A stretch of 36,586 nt of DNA from Candidatus Magnetominusculus xianensis (GTDB lineage Bacteria; Nitrospirota; Thermodesulfovibrionia; Thermodesulfovibrionales; Magnetobacteriaceae): assembly GCA_001541255.1 (NCBI GenBank), contig LNQR01000022.1:1-36586 (forward strand), read 5' to 3'. Both the position numbers and the translations under genes were made by a program. The notes below the pieces were generated by a model, which did no database searches, was not told where the DNA came from, and saw nothing but the letters and a program-made list of their open reading frames with translations. Below, one piece after another: positions 7,608-15,846 of this stretch. The first letter of the stretch is position 1, and every line of letters begins with the position of its first letter.

Positions 7608-8690
7608 ATGGAGTTGTCTTTGTACTTTAAAATAATCCATAAGTATTATTTTCGGGAACTGCTTATCTCCTTCGTTCTCAGTATTACTGCCTTTAATATG
7701 ATACTGATGATGGAGCGTATCCTTAAATTCAGTATGCTGCTTTCAGGGGTTGGGGCTTCGGCCTTTGATTTTCTTAAGATCATCCTATTGGTTCAGCCGC
7801 AGCTTTTTCTGCTTACCATCCCTATGTCCCTTATGACGGCTGTGCTGTTTACATATGGTAGGCTCAATGCAGACAATGAGATTATAGTCTTAAAGTCAGC
7901 AGGGATATCCTTTGCCGCATTGACACGGCCGGTGTTTCTTTTTGGGTTACTATGTTTTTGTGCCTCTGCATTCAACAGCTTTTATCTTGGCCCGGCAACG
8001 TCCAGGTCGCTCAGGCAAAATGTGACAAGCATAATTATCAACAAGTCTCCAATGGCAATCAAAGAAGGGGTGTTTTATACACTGTTTAAAAATGTCGTCG
8101 TCCTAGTCAGAGAAAAACCCTCTGACCGCGCCATCAAAGATGTGTTTGTCTATGACAAGAGAGACAATAACAGGCACTGGACAATCTTCGCCAAAGAAGG
8201 CAGCATTAATGTTTATGGAGAGGGTGGCATAGAATTCGTCCTGAAAAATGGAGAGGTGTTTTTACCTGACAACAAATCCATTACGAAAATATCGTTCAGC
8301 TCCTATAATATGATAATAAAGTTTAATCCGGAGATTACCTCTCAGATAAGTGAACTTACGCCGTTTGAGGTACTAAGGCGTACAAAGGAGACAACGGGGG
8401 AGGAGCGTATCTCTGTATTCCTTGAGTTTCACAGGCGCCTTGCACTGCCGTTACTGGTGTTGATAATCAGCTTTTTCTCGCCTGCATTTGCAATGCTCTC
8501 AGCAAAAACCGGCAAACTTGGCGGCCTCAGCCTTGCCATGCTTGTGTTTTTGGCCTACTACAGCATGTTGATATATTTTGAGAAACTCGCTAGAACAGGA
8601 GGAATCTCACATGTTGCGGCAGGATGGATTCCATTTGCCGTCTTGCTTGTCATATCAATTTATGTGTTTAGAAGGGAAAACTCCAGATGA
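7608..8690 (+). CDS. lptF: LPS export system permease LptF
   Basis: About 360 residues. LptF and LptG form the inner-membrane part of the LptB2FG ABC transporter that extracts lipopolysaccharide and passes it to LptC. The layout fits the YjgP/YjgQ family: an N-terminal helix region (YYFRELLISFVLSITAFNMI), more membrane helices with the MERILKFSMLLSG and PMSLMTAVLFTYGRL segments, a periplasmic beta-jellyroll (about residues 130-260 with KEGVFYTLFKNVVV) and three C-terminal helices (RRLALPLLVLIISFFSPAF onward). I prefer ATG 7608 over the upstream TTG 7569 because of the promoter position. The stop overlaps the lptG start (ATGA). No lptB, lptC or lptA is nearby. Confidence 0.9.
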   Translation: MELSLYFKIIHKYYFRELLISFVLSITAFNMILMMERILKFSMLLSGVGASAFDFLKIILLVQPQLFLLTIPMSLMTAVLFTYGRLNADNEIIVLKSAGISFAALTRPVFLFGLLCFCASAFNSFYLGPATSRSLRQNVTSIIINKSPMAIKEGVFYTLFKNVVVLVREKPSDRAIKDVFVYDKRDNNRHWTIFAKEGSINVYGEGGIEFVLKNGEVFLPDNKSITKISFSSYNMIIKFNPEITSQISELTPFEVLRRTKETTGEERISVFLEFHRRLALPLLVLIISFFSPAFAMLSAKTGKLGGLSLAMLVFLAYYSMLIYFEKLARTGGISHVAAGWIPFAVLLVISIYVFRRENSR

Positions 8691-9751
8691 ACATCATAGT
8701 GCGCTACTATGTTAAGAGTACACTCCTGCATGTTCTGGTCATATCGGTTGGGTTTGCCATGGTAATGGGCACATTTGAGGTTATCGACAAGCTTGATAAG
8801 ATAGTCAAGTTCTCCCCGTCGTTTAATGATATGGCCAGGTTCTGGGCCTTTGTTACTCCGAAGTATTTTAAATATCTCCTGCCGATGTCTATACTTATGG
8901 CAACGCTGATGGTCTTTGGGCAGGCGTCAAGATATAATGAATTAATTGCATATAAGGCGGCAGGCGGCAGATTAAAGAAGCTGTTCATTCCATTTATTGT
9001 TATTGCCATAATGCTGTCTGCTGTGGACTTTTCCGTTGATGAGTATGTTTCAAGCCGTTTTAACCTTGAGGCCAATAATCTGCTCTATAAAATCAAAAAC
9101 AAGCGCAACAGGCTCTTATACAAGACTGCAGATATCTGGTTTATGGAAAAAAAGAATATGATAGTTAATGCCAACTTTTACGTACCTGACCAAAAGACCC
9201 TCTACTTTGTTACTGTCTTTATAACAAAAGAAAACGCTATCACCGAGATAATAAAGGGCAGGGTATGCCAGTGGGATGGTGCACAGTGGGTTATCAAGGA
9301 CGGTGTGCGTTATGGCACAGAGAAACTGACCACAGGGTCTTTTTCATCAATCCCTCTTGGCGAATTCACTGCCATTGATGTATATGAAGAGAACGAACTC
9401 ATAGCCGATGAGATGCCTTTTTCGGAGTTATACAAGTACAACAAACGCCTGAAGGCCGCTGGATATAACAACCAGAAGAGCCTCGTAGATATGTATGCCA
9501 AACTTGCATATCCATTTACGTGTCTGGTGATGATGCTTTTGGGGATTGCCATTTCATCGAGATTTAAGATGGGAAGCGGATTGATAAACGCAGGGATTGC
9601 CATAGTCATAAGCCTGCTCTATTGGATAGCCTATGCGATGGCGATTTCGTTTGGATATTCAGGCATGTTTGGGCCTCTCTTTGCGCCGTTGATTATACCT
9701 ATCATGTTTGCCGCGGCTGGTTTTATTATGTATAAAGAGATGCCAGAATAA
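8687..9751 (+). CDS. lptG: LPS export system permease LptG
   Basis: A 354-residue partner of LptF with the same fold: N-terminal helices (LHVLVISVGFAMVMGTFEV), a coupling-helix region with RYNELIAYKAAGGRL that would contact the LptB ATPase, a periplasmic jellyroll (about residues 125-255) and three C-terminal helices (KLAYPFTCLVMMLLGIAIS onward). The start ATG overlaps the lptF stop by four bases, so the two are translationally coupled. Assignment as LptG rather than LptF rests on order in the operon and on the conserved LAYPFTCLVMMLLG stretch. Nothing odd is seen. Confidence 0.9.
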   Translation: MNIIVRYYVKSTLLHVLVISVGFAMVMGTFEVIDKLDKIVKFSPSFNDMARFWAFVTPKYFKYLLPMSILMATLMVFGQASRYNELIAYKAAGGRLKKLFIPFIVIAIMLSAVDFSVDEYVSSRFNLEANNLLYKIKNKRNRLLYKTADIWFMEKKNMIVNANFYVPDQKTLYFVTVFITKENAITEIIKGRVCQWDGAQWVIKDGVRYGTEKLTTGSFSSIPLGEFTAIDVYEENELIADEMPFSELYKYNKRLKAAGYNNQKSLVDMYAKLAYPFTCLVMMLLGIAISSRFKMGSGLINAGIAIVISLLYWIAYAMAISFGYSGMFGPLFAPLIIPIMFAAAGFIMYKEMPE

Positions 9752-9871
9752 GGTTATCCGAAGATATCCACTGCGCTAACCTGAAGGCAATCGATAGCCT
9801 TAGATGTAACGGTATCTTAGCAATTTGATTTGAAACAAGCTATTGTGTTATCATTCCTGCATGGAGGCAAT

Positions 9872-10213
9872 ATGATGAGAATAAAGACATACATGCTGGT
9901 TCGACCTCAGTACTTGTCAGCGCCAAAGTTTTATCTTATTACCCCGAAGACTGAAAAAGAAGAGGCAATCCTCATTAATGCAAATGATGTCTTTAATATC
10001 GATTACAAGACGCCATATGATATAGACAACCCCAAAGAACGGGCCGCCGCAACCCTGTCCATAGCACTACAGCACAATATGTTTAAAAAATATGAGGATA
10101 TAGACTATACAGCCGGCATTCCTCTGACAGAGATTCCAGACTGGAGCAATACTGAAATTAATACCCCTATTTATGAACGACCAGATGTGATAGTATGCTC
10201 TGGCAGCCTGTAA
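9872..10213 (+). CDS. Hypothetical protein, 113 residues
   Basis: Not recognised. I place the start at ATG 9872 because GGAGG (9863-9867) sits just before it; a longer ORF from 9830 has no such site. The N-terminus MMRIKTYMLVRPQYLSAPKF leads into YLITPKTEKEEAILINANDVFNI, suggesting a small beta-rich cytoplasmic protein. An acidic middle (YDIDNPKERAAATLSIALQ) and a C-terminus ending in PDVIVCSGSL follow. No signal peptide or membrane helix. It stands alone between lptG and a convergent regulator gene. Confidence 0.6.
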   Translation: MMRIKTYMLVRPQYLSAPKFYLITPKTEKEEAILINANDVFNIDYKTPYDIDNPKERAAATLSIALQHNMFKKYEDIDYTAGIPLTEIPDWSNTEINTPIYERPDVIVCSGSL

Positions 10214-10307
10214 TGCCCGGCTCAATCTGACATATAGAGGTACGCTGTGCTATGCCGCAGCGCAGTGTATCAGACTGGAAGAAAAGTAACATAGCTTTAA
10301 TCGGGCT

Positions 10308-10490
10308 TTAATCGAAAAGTCTGCCCTTTCGCCTTTTATAATCATCAAGCAACAGGACAACGGCCTCCTCAATTAACTCGTTGAGCTTTTTACCTTCCCC
10401 GACGGCAAGGTATTTCAACTTTTTCAGGAGTTCCGGATTCAACCTCGTTGAGAAAGTCTCCCGCTGCACTCCGTCTCTTTCACGAGCCAT
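10308..10490 (-). CDS. Ribbon-helix-helix (Arc/CopG-type) DNA-binding protein
   Basis: A 60-residue protein. Residues 11-17 (ETFSTRL) would form the DNA-contacting beta strand, followed by two helices (NPELLKKLKYLAVGEGKKLN and ELIEEAVVLLLDDYKRRK), the normal RHH fold. Such proteins bind operators as dimers and often control their own promoter or serve as antitoxins. No toxin gene follows in the same direction. The divergent neighbour at 10657 shares a regulatory region that has inverted and tandem repeats, so local autoregulation is plausible. There is no Shine-Dalgarno; the promoter -10 ends five bases before the ATG (leaderless). Confidence 0.8.
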   Translation of the reverse strand: MARERDGVQRETFSTRLNPELLKKLKYLAVGEGKKLNELIEEAVVLLLDDYKRRKGRLFD

Positions 10491-10495
10491 TGCAA

Positions 10496-10524
10496 ATTAT
10501 AACAGAAACAGCAATTATTTTCAA
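10496..10524 (-). promoter_or_regulatory. Consensus promoter giving a leaderless RHH transcript
   Basis: On the minus strand: TTGAAA (10519-10524), a 17-base spacer and TATAAT (10496-10501). The ATG at 10490 begins six bases after the -10, where transcription normally starts. No ribosome site could fit, so translation must be leaderless. Confidence 0.75.
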
Positions 10525-10550
10525 TAAATAATTATATCAAGAAAAAATGC

Positions 10551-10579
10551 TTGACTTTTTAAAAAATAGATTGTAAGAT
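10551..10579 (+). promoter_or_regulatory. Promoter of the 10657 gene
   Basis: TTGACT (10551-10556), a 17-base spacer and TAAGAT (10574-10579). The -10 is part of a 7-base inverted repeat, GTAAGAT (10573-10579) and ATCTTAC (10601-10607), so a regulator bound there would block transcription. Confidence 0.6.
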
Positions 10580-10619
10580 GTAAATATGGGATTGTAATAT
10601 ATCTTACTTCTCTAATTAC

Positions 10620-10645
10620 GTCGTCACAAGTTTTGTCGTCACAAG
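10620..10645 (+). repeat. Tandem 11-base repeat in the leader, possible operator
   Basis: GTCGTCACAAG occurs at 10620-10630 and again at 10635-10645, a 15-base period. It lies between the promoter and the ribosome site of the 10657 gene. Ribbon-helix-helix regulators typically bind such direct repeats, and one is encoded divergently. The second copy merges into the AAGGAGG site. Confidence 0.4.
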
Positions 10646-10656
10646 GAGGCATGGAT

Positions 10657-10992
10657 ATGGACACCCGGCCGATGGATGGGAAAATGGATGGGAAAGATGA
10701 TGCTGACAGCAGCCGTAATGGCATGGAAAGCATCGAGCGGTTTGACATACCTGCAGGGCAGGGCAGTGACGGAGGGTATGACCAATTTGAAAACTCGTTC
10801 AGGGATGTATCATCAGTGTTTGATGCCTTGCAGCGCCTGTCGGGAAGGGGGGTTGCAGAAGACGCTATCGACCATTCGCTGAATTGGCTGATTCTCTCGG
10901 CATGGAGCAATCTCGACAAAATGAAAGAGCTTCAGGACGACATTATTAACAGGCTTCAGGAAATAAAGAAAGCCACGGGTATATCAAACTAA
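10657..10992 (+). CDS. Hypothetical acidic protein with C-terminal helix pair
   Basis: Not recognised. AAGGAGG (10643-10649) lies seven bases before ATG 10657, which I take as the start; ATG 10651 is too close. The N-terminal half is rich in Asp, Gly and Met (MDTRPMDGKMDGKDDADSS) and probably disordered. From about residue 45 on, it is helical: NSFRDVSSVFDALQRLSG, then DHSLNWLILSAWSNLDKM and DDIINRLQEIKKATG, an amphipathic, coiled-coil-like tail. The DsbC-like gene follows after 18 bases, so the two probably form an operon under the promoter at 10551. Confidence 0.6.
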   Translation: MDTRPMDGKMDGKDDADSSRNGMESIERFDIPAGQGSDGGYDQFENSFRDVSSVFDALQRLSGRGVAEDAIDHSLNWLILSAWSNLDKMKELQDDIINRLQEIKKATGISN

Positions 10993-11010
10993 CATTTAAG
11001 GAGAAAGAAG

Positions 11011-11778
11011 ATGTTAAACCAGTTAAAGACACCGCAACTTTTGAGTGTGCTGCTAAGTGTGTTGTTATGTGTTATGTGCGTCCAGACGGTGTGGGCCAGC
11101 TCTGTAGAAGATAAGATTAACGAGGTATTCCCTGATGTTAAACCTGACAGCGTTAAAGAGAGCCAGATAAAGGGGCTTTATGAGATTGTTAAGGGGAACG
11201 AGATTGTTTATTTCGATCCCATAACCGGCTATTTAATTTTCGGTGAGATCGTATCGCCGAAGGAAAAGAAGAGCATTACTGCTGAGAGAAAACGCCAGCT
11301 CAGGGAGGTAAAACTCAAAAATATGCCTCTTGATAAGGCGTTGAAGTTTGGAAGCGGCAAGCATACCGTAGTTGAGTTCACTGACCCTGACTGTCCATTT
11401 TGCAGAAAGGCTGCGGCGTATCTTGCTTCACGAAGCGACATCACAAGGTATGTCTTTTTATTCCCCATACCGCAGCTTCACCCAAAGGCCGCAGACAAGG
11501 CCAAGTTTATTTTCTGCGCTGAGGACAAGAAAAAGGCCCTTGAGGATGTAATGTCCGGCAAATATGACAGCGAGGCCTTTGAAATTTGCAAAGACCCAAA
11601 GGTTGAAGAACTGCTCAAAGACCACAAGACCATTGGTGAGAGTGCAGGAGTTACCGGAACGCCGCTCCTGATAATAAATGGAACGTTTGTCGATGGCGCC
11701 AACATGCCGCTTATCGAGAAACTGCTTTCTGACGACCCGGCAGCCGCCTCTAAGGATGCCGCAGAACCTAAAAAATAA
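11011..11778 (+). CDS. Periplasmic thiol:disulfide interchange protein, DsbC-like
   Basis: A 255-residue thioredoxin-fold protein. Residues 1-29 are a signal peptide ending VWA. Residues 30-100 resemble the small N-terminal dimerisation domain of DsbC/DsbG (DSVKESQIKGLYEIVKGNEI, then YFDPITGYLIFGEI). The catalytic domain holds CPFC (residues 128-131) in FTDPDCPFCRKA and the cis-proline loop GVTGTPLLI near residue 215. DsbC enzymes isomerise wrong disulfides in the periplasm and may help cytochrome c assembly by reducing heme-site cysteines, which would suit an organism with an octaheme cytochrome. The start has a good AAGGAG site. The Ala/Lys-rich tail (PAAASKDAAEPKK) is probably flexible. 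Confidence 0.85.
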   Translation: MLNQLKTPQLLSVLLSVLLCVMCVQTVWASSVEDKINEVFPDVKPDSVKESQIKGLYEIVKGNEIVYFDPITGYLIFGEIVSPKEKKSITAERKRQLREVKLKNMPLDKALKFGSGKHTVVEFTDPDCPFCRKAAAYLASRSDITRYVFLFPIPQLHPKAADKAKFIFCAEDKKKALEDVMSGKYDSEAFEICKDPKVEELLKDHKTIGESAGVTGTPLLIINGTFVDGANMPLIEKLLSDDPAAASKDAAEPKK

Positions 11779-11811
11779 AGCTCCCAACCCATAGCCTGCG
11801 CAGGCGATATT

Positions 11812-11840
11812 CTGGACACTGCACCCTATGCGGTGTCCAG
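11812..11840 (+). terminator. Strong hairpin after the DsbC-like gene
   Basis: CTGGACAC (11812-11819) pairs with GTGTCCAG (11833-11840). Four more inner pairs (one a wobble) give a 12-base stem with loop CCCTA. It starts about 34 bases after the stop. No T-tract follows, so termination is plausible rather than certain. Confidence 0.45.
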
Positions 11841-12021
11841 ACACCCCCTCAAACTAAGACATCTGCTGGAGAATATCTCACCCTGAACTTGCATCATCCT
11901 TAATACCAGATTGTACGCAAAATGAGCGCATCATCAGGCAGGCTCAGAATGATTGATGTAATCTTCATGGGGACAACGGGTAAGCCCGCACATATCTCAC
12001 GTTACGGCACACAGCAGGCTA

Positions 12022-13605
12022 CTATTGCCCTATCAGTGTGAGGCTTTGAAGGATGGTATCAAGTTTATTTTTTATCTCTGAGTACTTCACAGGATTTTCA
12101 TCTGCGGTGTAGATGTTCATAGCCTTTTCAAATGCATATGCGGCCTTGTTGAGATTTTCTTTTTTGTTTTGCAAATTGGACAGGGCACAGCAGGCAGCTC
12201 CAAGATTATACTGTGTTTGGGCGTATTTAAGTGGGAACTGGTTTGTGACTTCGATTTTCAATGCCTTTTCATATGAGCGTGCTGCCTTCATCAGGTTTTC
12301 CTCCTTGTCGCACACATCAGACAAGGTCAGGAAGGCGTTTCCGAGATTGCTTTGTGTAAGGTAGTACTCTAATGGAAATTCCTCCGGTGAGTATATTTTT
12401 AGTGCCTCTTTGAATGCATAGACGGCCAGTTTAAGATTCCCCTCTGCCTCTTGTTTTTCTGAAAGGAGCGCGTGTGCATTGCCAAGGTTGTTCATAGTCA
12501 TTGCATAGTCTTTCGGGTAGTCTTCAGGTGTGTATATTTTAAGGGCGTCTTTAAATGCCGAGACTGCTCTCATCATATACACTTCACTGCCACCGCTGTC
12601 AGTTAATGCCCCAAGTGTGCTTCCCAGGCTATTTTTCAGAGCTGCGTACTCAGTTGGATATTCGACAGGGGTACGAACCTTTAGGGCCTCCTCATAGGCT
12701 GCGGCGGCCTTGAGCAAATTATCAGTCTGGTCTGCGGTCTCTGATAAGTCATCATAAATGCCTGCAAGATGGTCTTGTGCTATGGCATACTGGACAGGGG
12801 CTGCGTCCATGCTTATCAGTTTTACGGCTGCCTCGACGAAGGTGGCTGCCTTTGCCAGGGTTTGTCCTCTGTCTTTGAGTGTGGACAGTTCCCACAGAAC
12901 CAGCCCAACGTTATGGTTAATCTCAGCGCATTCTTCAGGGTATTTATCGAACGTCCCGCTTCTTATGGCCTCTTCGTATGCGACTGCCGCTTTTGACAGG
13001 TTTTCCTCTTTGTCAGATAGTCCGGCCAGTTCCCAGTAAGCGAGGCCGAGGCTGTTTTGAACAGTGCCGTACTTCACAGGGTTGTTTTCTATGTTATAAA
13101 TTTTCAGGACTTGCTCGTAAGCGTTTATGGCATTTTGAATATTTGTTTGCTCGTCTCTCAATTCCGACAGCGCCCACAGGGCATTGCCCTTGTCAAACCA
13201 TATCATGGCATATTCGTCGGGTGAACTTTCGCCGTTTAGCAAAGCTCCCGCCTCTCCCACAGTATAAACCGACAGGGCCTCTTCATATGCCTCTATTGCT
13301 AATGTGAGGTTCTTCTCGTTTTCCCCTTCTTCGGCAAGCCGCCTGTAGCAGATTCCAATACGATGATTCACCTGTGCATAGAGCAGGGGGTTGTTCTTTT
13401 TGTTTATCTCCTCCAGGACATCGATATGTCCTTGCAGTGCCTTTGATGACTTGCTTTCATCGAAGAGTTTACCGGCATTTTCAAAGTTTTTTTCAAATGC
13501 CTCTTTTTTTTCCTTTCTCTTCAGATATATAAATATTGCCGCTGCCGCCACTGCAAACAGCACCAGTGCGGAGATAACATATAATGGTTCAGTTATTTTA
13601 TCCAA
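12022..13605 (-). CDS. Membrane-anchored TPR-repeat protein
   Basis: A 527-residue protein with one N-terminal helix (about residues 8-28) followed by a basic stretch (KRKEKKEAFEKN), suggesting a type II inner-membrane anchor. The rest is about nine or ten degenerate TPR-like units of roughly 48-49 residues. Each has the pattern YA-x-x-NNLGNA...LS, then a loop with KEENL and KAAxAYEEALKIY. Such repeats form a superhelical scaffold for protein binding; no enzyme domain is seen. It begins two bases after the stop of the HEAT-repeat gene and is translationally coupled to it. The partner and process are unknown. Confidence 0.85.
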   Translation of the reverse strand: MDKITEPLYVISALVLFAVAAAAIFIYLKRKEKKEAFEKNFENAGKLFDESKSSKALQGHIDVLEEINKKNNPLLYAQVNHRIGICYRRLAEEGENEKNLTLAIEAYEEALSVYTVGEAGALLNGESSPDEYAMIWFDKGNALWALSELRDEQTNIQNAINAYEQVLKIYNIENNPVKYGTVQNSLGLAYWELAGLSDKEENLSKAAVAYEEAIRSGTFDKYPEECAEINHNVGLVLWELSTLKDRGQTLAKAATFVEAAVKLISMDAAPVQYAIAQDHLAGIYDDLSETADQTDNLLKAAAAYEEALKVRTPVEYPTEYAALKNSLGSTLGALTDSGGSEVYMMRAVSAFKDALKIYTPEDYPKDYAMTMNNLGNAHALLSEKQEAEGNLKLAVYAFKEALKIYSPEEFPLEYYLTQSNLGNAFLTLSDVCDKEENLMKAARSYEKALKIEVTNQFPLKYAQTQYNLGAACCALSNLQNKKENLNKAAYAFEKAMNIYTADENPVKYSEIKNKLDTILQSLTLIGQ

Positions 13606-13607
13606 TC

Positions 13608-14027
13608 TTATATACCCATTTCGCTTAGGTGCAAGGGGTTTATCCTTTGTCGTATTGCCTCGATTGAGTCCATGGCTGATTCAGCTACATCTGGGATTTC
13701 GTCGTCTAACAAGTCCTGCAGTTGAGGTATATGCCTGGCGTCACCTATTATGCCCAGACTGTAGGCCGCGTCACCTCTGATAAGCACACCTTTTGATTTC
13801 AGGAGTGGCGCTATGGAGTTGGCAACCGCCTCAAGATAGACAAAGTTCATATCAACCAACGACTCAAGCAGGGCTATTGCCCCAAGTCGCACACGCATCC
13901 GCTCATCGCTTATCAGCCTTGCAGCAACGGGATAGATGTCAGGTTCATACCTGAACATATCAATAATATTGTCCAAGAATCCTTTCTCCATATAATCGGC
14001 TATCATATCGTAATGATCCTGTTCCAT
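13608..14027 (-). CDS. HEAT-repeat protein
   Basis: A 139-residue all-helical protein. Residues about 45-125 hold two to three HEAT-like units, best seen in RVRLGAIALLESLVDM, VLIRGDAAYSLGIIGD and IPDVAESAMDSIEAIR, with the conserved Ala/Leu and Asp positions. HEAT repeats serve as binding scaffolds. It is the first gene of a two-gene operon with the TPR anchor protein, so a joint membrane-tethered complex is likely, by context only. The ATG has no good ribosome site. Confidence 0.75.
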   Translation of the reverse strand: MEQDHYDMIADYMEKGFLDNIIDMFRYEPDIYPVAARLISDERMRVRLGAIALLESLVDMNFVYLEAVANSIAPLLKSKGVLIRGDAAYSLGIIGDARHIPQLQDLLDDEIPDVAESAMDSIEAIRQRINPLHLSEMGI

Positions 14028-14312
14028 TGCTTATTGGCTCGCCAAATGTCTCCTCAGGCTATATTGTACATTATTACACATAAAACTGTCTAACACTGTA
14101 AATATTTCTATTATTTTATTATAATGTCATGTGCCTGCAGAATTACAAAATAAGTGAATGTATGACTCAGGGCAAATATAATAGGATGTGTCCACACATT
14201 ACTCTGGCTTATAACATGCGTGTTACAGCAGCTAATAGTTTGCTGAACCTCTAAGGCCGCTTCAAACATGCTATTGTGTTAATGTCGTAGCACGTGTTAG
14301 TATAAATGAGAG

Positions 14313-14618
14313 ATGGAACTCCTCTTTTCGGTTAGCACACCACTTGGTGTAGATGTCAGGACAACAGCCGAATACTGGGGCTATATCGTTACAATCAAGC
14401 ACCCTGTCATGCAGGGGAAGGAGGATGTTGTTAAGTCTGTTCTTGAGTTCCCTGATGAAATCAGGGTGAGCAAAACAGATAAGGATATTTTCCTCTATTA
14501 CAAGAGCCTTGAAAGACTATATTGTGTGGTTGTAAAACACACGGCAGATTCTGGGTTTGTAATAACCACATACCCAGCTGATAAGAAAAAGGAAGGTGAG
14601 ACGGTATGGACAAGGTAA
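14313..14618 (+). CDS. DUF4258-like small protein
   Basis: A 101-residue protein: LGVDVRTTAEYWGYIVTIKH, a helix with GKEDVVKSVLEFPDEIRVS, then KDIFLYYKSLERLYCVVVKH and GFVITTYPAD. This is the compact fold of DUF4258-type proteins, a family related to RelE/EndoU-like toxin nucleases, often paired with a DUF2283 protein as here. The order of conserved H, R, Y, K and H residues fits the group. The overlap with the next gene (13 bases) supports co-translation. A toxin role is possible but not shown. TATAAA at 14301-14306 ends six bases before the ATG, so the message may be leaderless. Confidence 0.75.
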   Translation: MELLFSVSTPLGVDVRTTAEYWGYIVTIKHPVMQGKEDVVKSVLEFPDEIRVSKTDKDIFLYYKSLERLYCVVVKHTADSGFVITTYPADKKKEGETVWTR

Positions 14619-14821
14619 CGCTCTATTATCATAAGGAACTCGACACGTTGGATATCTGGTTTGCAGACCCAAAGGATGAGCATATCTGTGAAGAGGCTGG
14701 AGATGGTGTAATACTCAAGAAAAACAAGGATGGCAAGGTTATCGGCATAGAAAAACTCTACGTGAGTAAGACTATTGGAATGGTCGGTAAGCCAATACCA
14801 TTTGAACTGCTTGTTGCGTAA
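14606..14821 (+). CDS. DUF2283 domain protein
   Basis: A 71-residue protein with the DUF2283 pattern: a first strand YYHKELDTLDIWF, an acidic turn, then a GVILKKNKDGKVIGIEKLYV hairpin. Its start lies inside the end of the DUF4258-like gene, with AAGGTGAG upstream. DUF2283 proteins are small beta-sheet proteins of unknown role, often co-encoded with DUF4258 and suspected to be the antitoxin-like partner. That role is inference from gene pairing. Confidence 0.8.
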   Translation: MDKVTLYYHKELDTLDIWFADPKDEHICEEAGDGVILKKNKDGKVIGIEKLYVSKTIGMVGKPIPFELLVA

Positions 14822-14833
14822 GAGAGGTACTAC

Positions 14834-15202
14834 ATGTCAAAGACGATACTGATAACTACAGGGGATTTAAGGCTGCGCGGGGCGTTGAACGAATCTGTTA
14901 CAGCAGTTGAGTTTGCTGAACTTCTGCCGATGGACTTAACTATGTCGCGCTGGGGTGAGGAATATTACGGCGATTGCGGCATTGATGCGCAGCTCACACC
15001 TGATGCAAAAGATGAGATGGATATAGGTGAGATAGCGATATGGCCGGTTGGCAGCGCATTATGTTTCTTTTTCGGGCCTACACCAGCAAGCACAGGCGAT
15101 GAACCTCGTGCCGCATCTGCTGTTAACCCTATTGGCAGGATAATTGATGACACCGCGCCGCTGAAAAAACTCGGAGGCTCTATCAGGGTCAGGATTACGT
15201 AA
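14834..15202 (+). CDS. Cyclophilin-like fold protein (DUF369/TM1367-type)
   Basis: A 122-residue protein. The signature region includes ELLPMDLTMSRWGEEYYG, then IGEIAIWPVGSALCFFFGPT and GDEPRAASAVNPIGRI. These are diagnostic of the small cyclophilin-like beta-barrel family, which has the fold but not the prolyl-isomerase active-site residues. It begins 12 bases after the DUF2283 stop with a GAGAGG site, so it is the third gene of the same operon. Function is unknown in the family. Confidence 0.85.
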   Translation: MSKTILITTGDLRLRGALNESVTAVEFAELLPMDLTMSRWGEEYYGDCGIDAQLTPDAKDEMDIGEIAIWPVGSALCFFFGPTPASTGDEPRAASAVNPIGRIIDDTAPLKKLGGSIRVRIT

Positions 15203-15225
15203 CTGTCTGATTATTTGGCTGATTA

Positions 15226-15846
15226 TTAGGGCTTTGCCTTTTTTATTTCGCGGATGAGGTCTGAGATTGTGTCAATCGGCGGCTGCAGCAGGGTGTAGTA
15301 GCTGCCTACGTCGCGCGGGCTGTGGGCGTCGCTTGCGAAGATGCGCGGCAGATCTCTATCTTGTGCGAGTTTCTCGGCATATTGCCTTGCCGTTTGTGTG
15401 GTGTTTGAGCTGTCAACCTCCACAGCGTCAACATCAAGTTTATAACAGTATTTTCCATTTTCCATGCTGAAACGAAACGGATGTGCCACGACAACGGCGG
15501 CGCTGTGTCTGCGTGCAATATGGATAAGGTCGTGGGCAGACATATTATACCGCAGACCTTCTACCTTATCCAGCCCGTAAACGAGGAAATGCCCCTCGAG
15601 ACACGATACCTCTATACCTGCCAGAAGGCGAAGCTGCGCCCCGGCCCACTGCTGCAAGTCCTCTATCTCATTCTGAGACCAGATAGTATCATGGTCGGTG
15701 AAGACAAGGACATCAATTCCTGAGTTAATGGCAGCTTCAATTGCCTCGTGCGCAGTGGTGGTGCTGCATGGTGAATACGGGTGTGTGTGGACGTGCATAT
15801 CCACCTTTAATAAGCGGCTGGGCTTAGATTTCTCAGGCTCACGCAT
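15226..15846 (-). CDS. PHP-domain metal-dependent phosphoesterase
   Basis: A 206-residue protein with the PHP motifs in order: DMHVHTH (residues 16-22), TDHD (50-53), an acidic GIEVSCLEGHFLVYG, a histidine in VVAHPFR and ASDAHSPRDVG near the C-terminus. These residues normally bind two or three metal ions and hydrolyse phosphoesters. The length matches stand-alone PHP proteins of the YciV/TrpH type, which act on 3',5'-bisphosphonucleotides or RNA 5' ends; the exact substrate is not known. The start overlaps the end of a small Cys-rich gene by eight bases, so the two are co-translated. Confidence 0.88.
   Translation of the reverse strand: MREPEKSKPSRLLKVDMHVHTHPYSPCSTTTAHEAIEAAINSGIDVLVFTDHDTIWSQNEIEDLQQWAGAQLRLLAGIEVSCLEGHFLVYGLDKVEGLRYNMSAHDLIHIARRHSAAVVVAHPFRFSMENGKYCYKLDVDAVEVDSSNTTQTARQYAEKLAQDRDLPRIFASDAHSPRDVGSYYTLLQPPIDTISDLIREIKKAKP

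Noticed and set aside
10294..10313. CTTTAATCG occurring twice
   Set aside because: Nine-base repeat at the 3' end of the RHH gene; no other structure supports a function.
14212..14225. Short palindrome TAACA-TGCG-TGTTA
   Set aside because: Five-base arms only and not near a promoter with good hexamers.
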